Source of the DNA: CAZHDI01 sp964531285
Lineage (GTDB): Bacteria; Pseudomonadota; Alphaproteobacteria; JAJFIK01
Direction: 5' to 3'
Length of the DNA: 6,185 nt
NCBI GenBank assembly: GCA_964531285.1
Contig: CAZHDI010000142.1
Span: forward strand, 1 to 6,185
A program made the position numbers and the translations under genes. Below are positions 5,989 to 6,185 of this stretch, piece by piece (the stretch's first letter is position 1; each line of letters begins with the position of its first letter). The notes beneath the pieces are model-generated. The model saw only the letters and a program-made list of their open reading frames with translations, did no database searches and was not told the DNA's origin.

Positions 5989-6185
5989 CGGTCCCTGGTC
6001 TCATGGCACCAACGGGATTTTGACAAACGACCAGGAAGGAATGGGTTTGGAGGACCGGCGGGGAGGCGCCATCCGCCACTCTTGACCGAACCGCATAATC
6101 GCAGCACGCCAAAGACACGTTGCTGTGTCCACGCTGGGCCAGGCGGCTCCATCACCCTGGCCGACGGACGGCGCGGCGGGCGATG
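5989..6185. other. Right-edge stretch with no gene I can support
   Basis: Roughly 200 bp beyond the predicted lipoprotein promoter. One minus-strand frame stays open from the window edge down to a TGA at 6001-6003 (about 61 codons, ending VKIPLVP), so it could be the tail of a neighbouring gene. Its third-position G/C content is near 70 percent by hand count, which looks lower than in the real genes here, and I recognise no domain. No RNA gene or terminator was seen. Confidence 0.4.

Noticed and set aside
5964..6155. A 63-codon minus-strand ORF upstream of the lipoprotein
   Set aside because: Pro/Arg/Trp-rich translation, no domain, and it overlaps the predicted promoter; no ribosome-binding site seen.

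Overview
This is a GC-rich window with strong G/C preference at third codon positions. Gene content and codon style suggest an alphaproteobacterium, perhaps of the Rhodospirillales type. That placement is an inference from style and general homology, since no rRNA or lineage marker is present. The genes look chromosomal and housekeeping or accessory-metabolic. I see no mobile element, CRISPR array, tRNA, rRNA or phage gene.

Layout. Positions 89-2121 hold a two-gene minus-strand unit: a beta-class carbonic anhydrase (1534-2121) followed, 38 bp downstream, by an M20-family metallopeptidase/dipeptidase (89-1495) with a near-perfect Shine-Dalgarno. A 166-bp divergent region (2122-2287) separates this unit from a plus-strand run. 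That run is an SDR-family oxidoreductase (2288-3196), a Ca2+/Na+ antiporter-like gene (3216-3527) and an MscS-type mechanosensitive channel (3567-4409). The antiporter gene is interrupted by exactly 100 N. Converging on the channel from the right is a lipoprotein of the LCAT-like alpha/beta-hydrolase family (4458-5927, minus), with its own plausible sigma70-like promoter. The last 230 bp (5955-6185) hold no gene I can support.

How they work together. The plus-strand genes are close enough (19 and 39 bp) to be co-transcribed. Two of them are inner-membrane ion-handling proteins (antiporter, mechanosensitive channel). The divergent carbonic anhydrase supplies or removes bicarbonate. Beyond this loose ion/pH/envelope theme, the sequence shows no evidence of one dedicated pathway.

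I looked for an undescribed system and found none that stands up. The points most worth a second look are: the assembly gap, which almost certainly hides most of the antiporter gene; the SDR with Leu at the usual catalytic-tetrad Asn position plus a charged C-terminal tail; the lipid-anchored LCAT-like hydrolase and its two competing start codons; and the inverted repeats in the 1515-1530 and 2156-2190 intergenic stretches.
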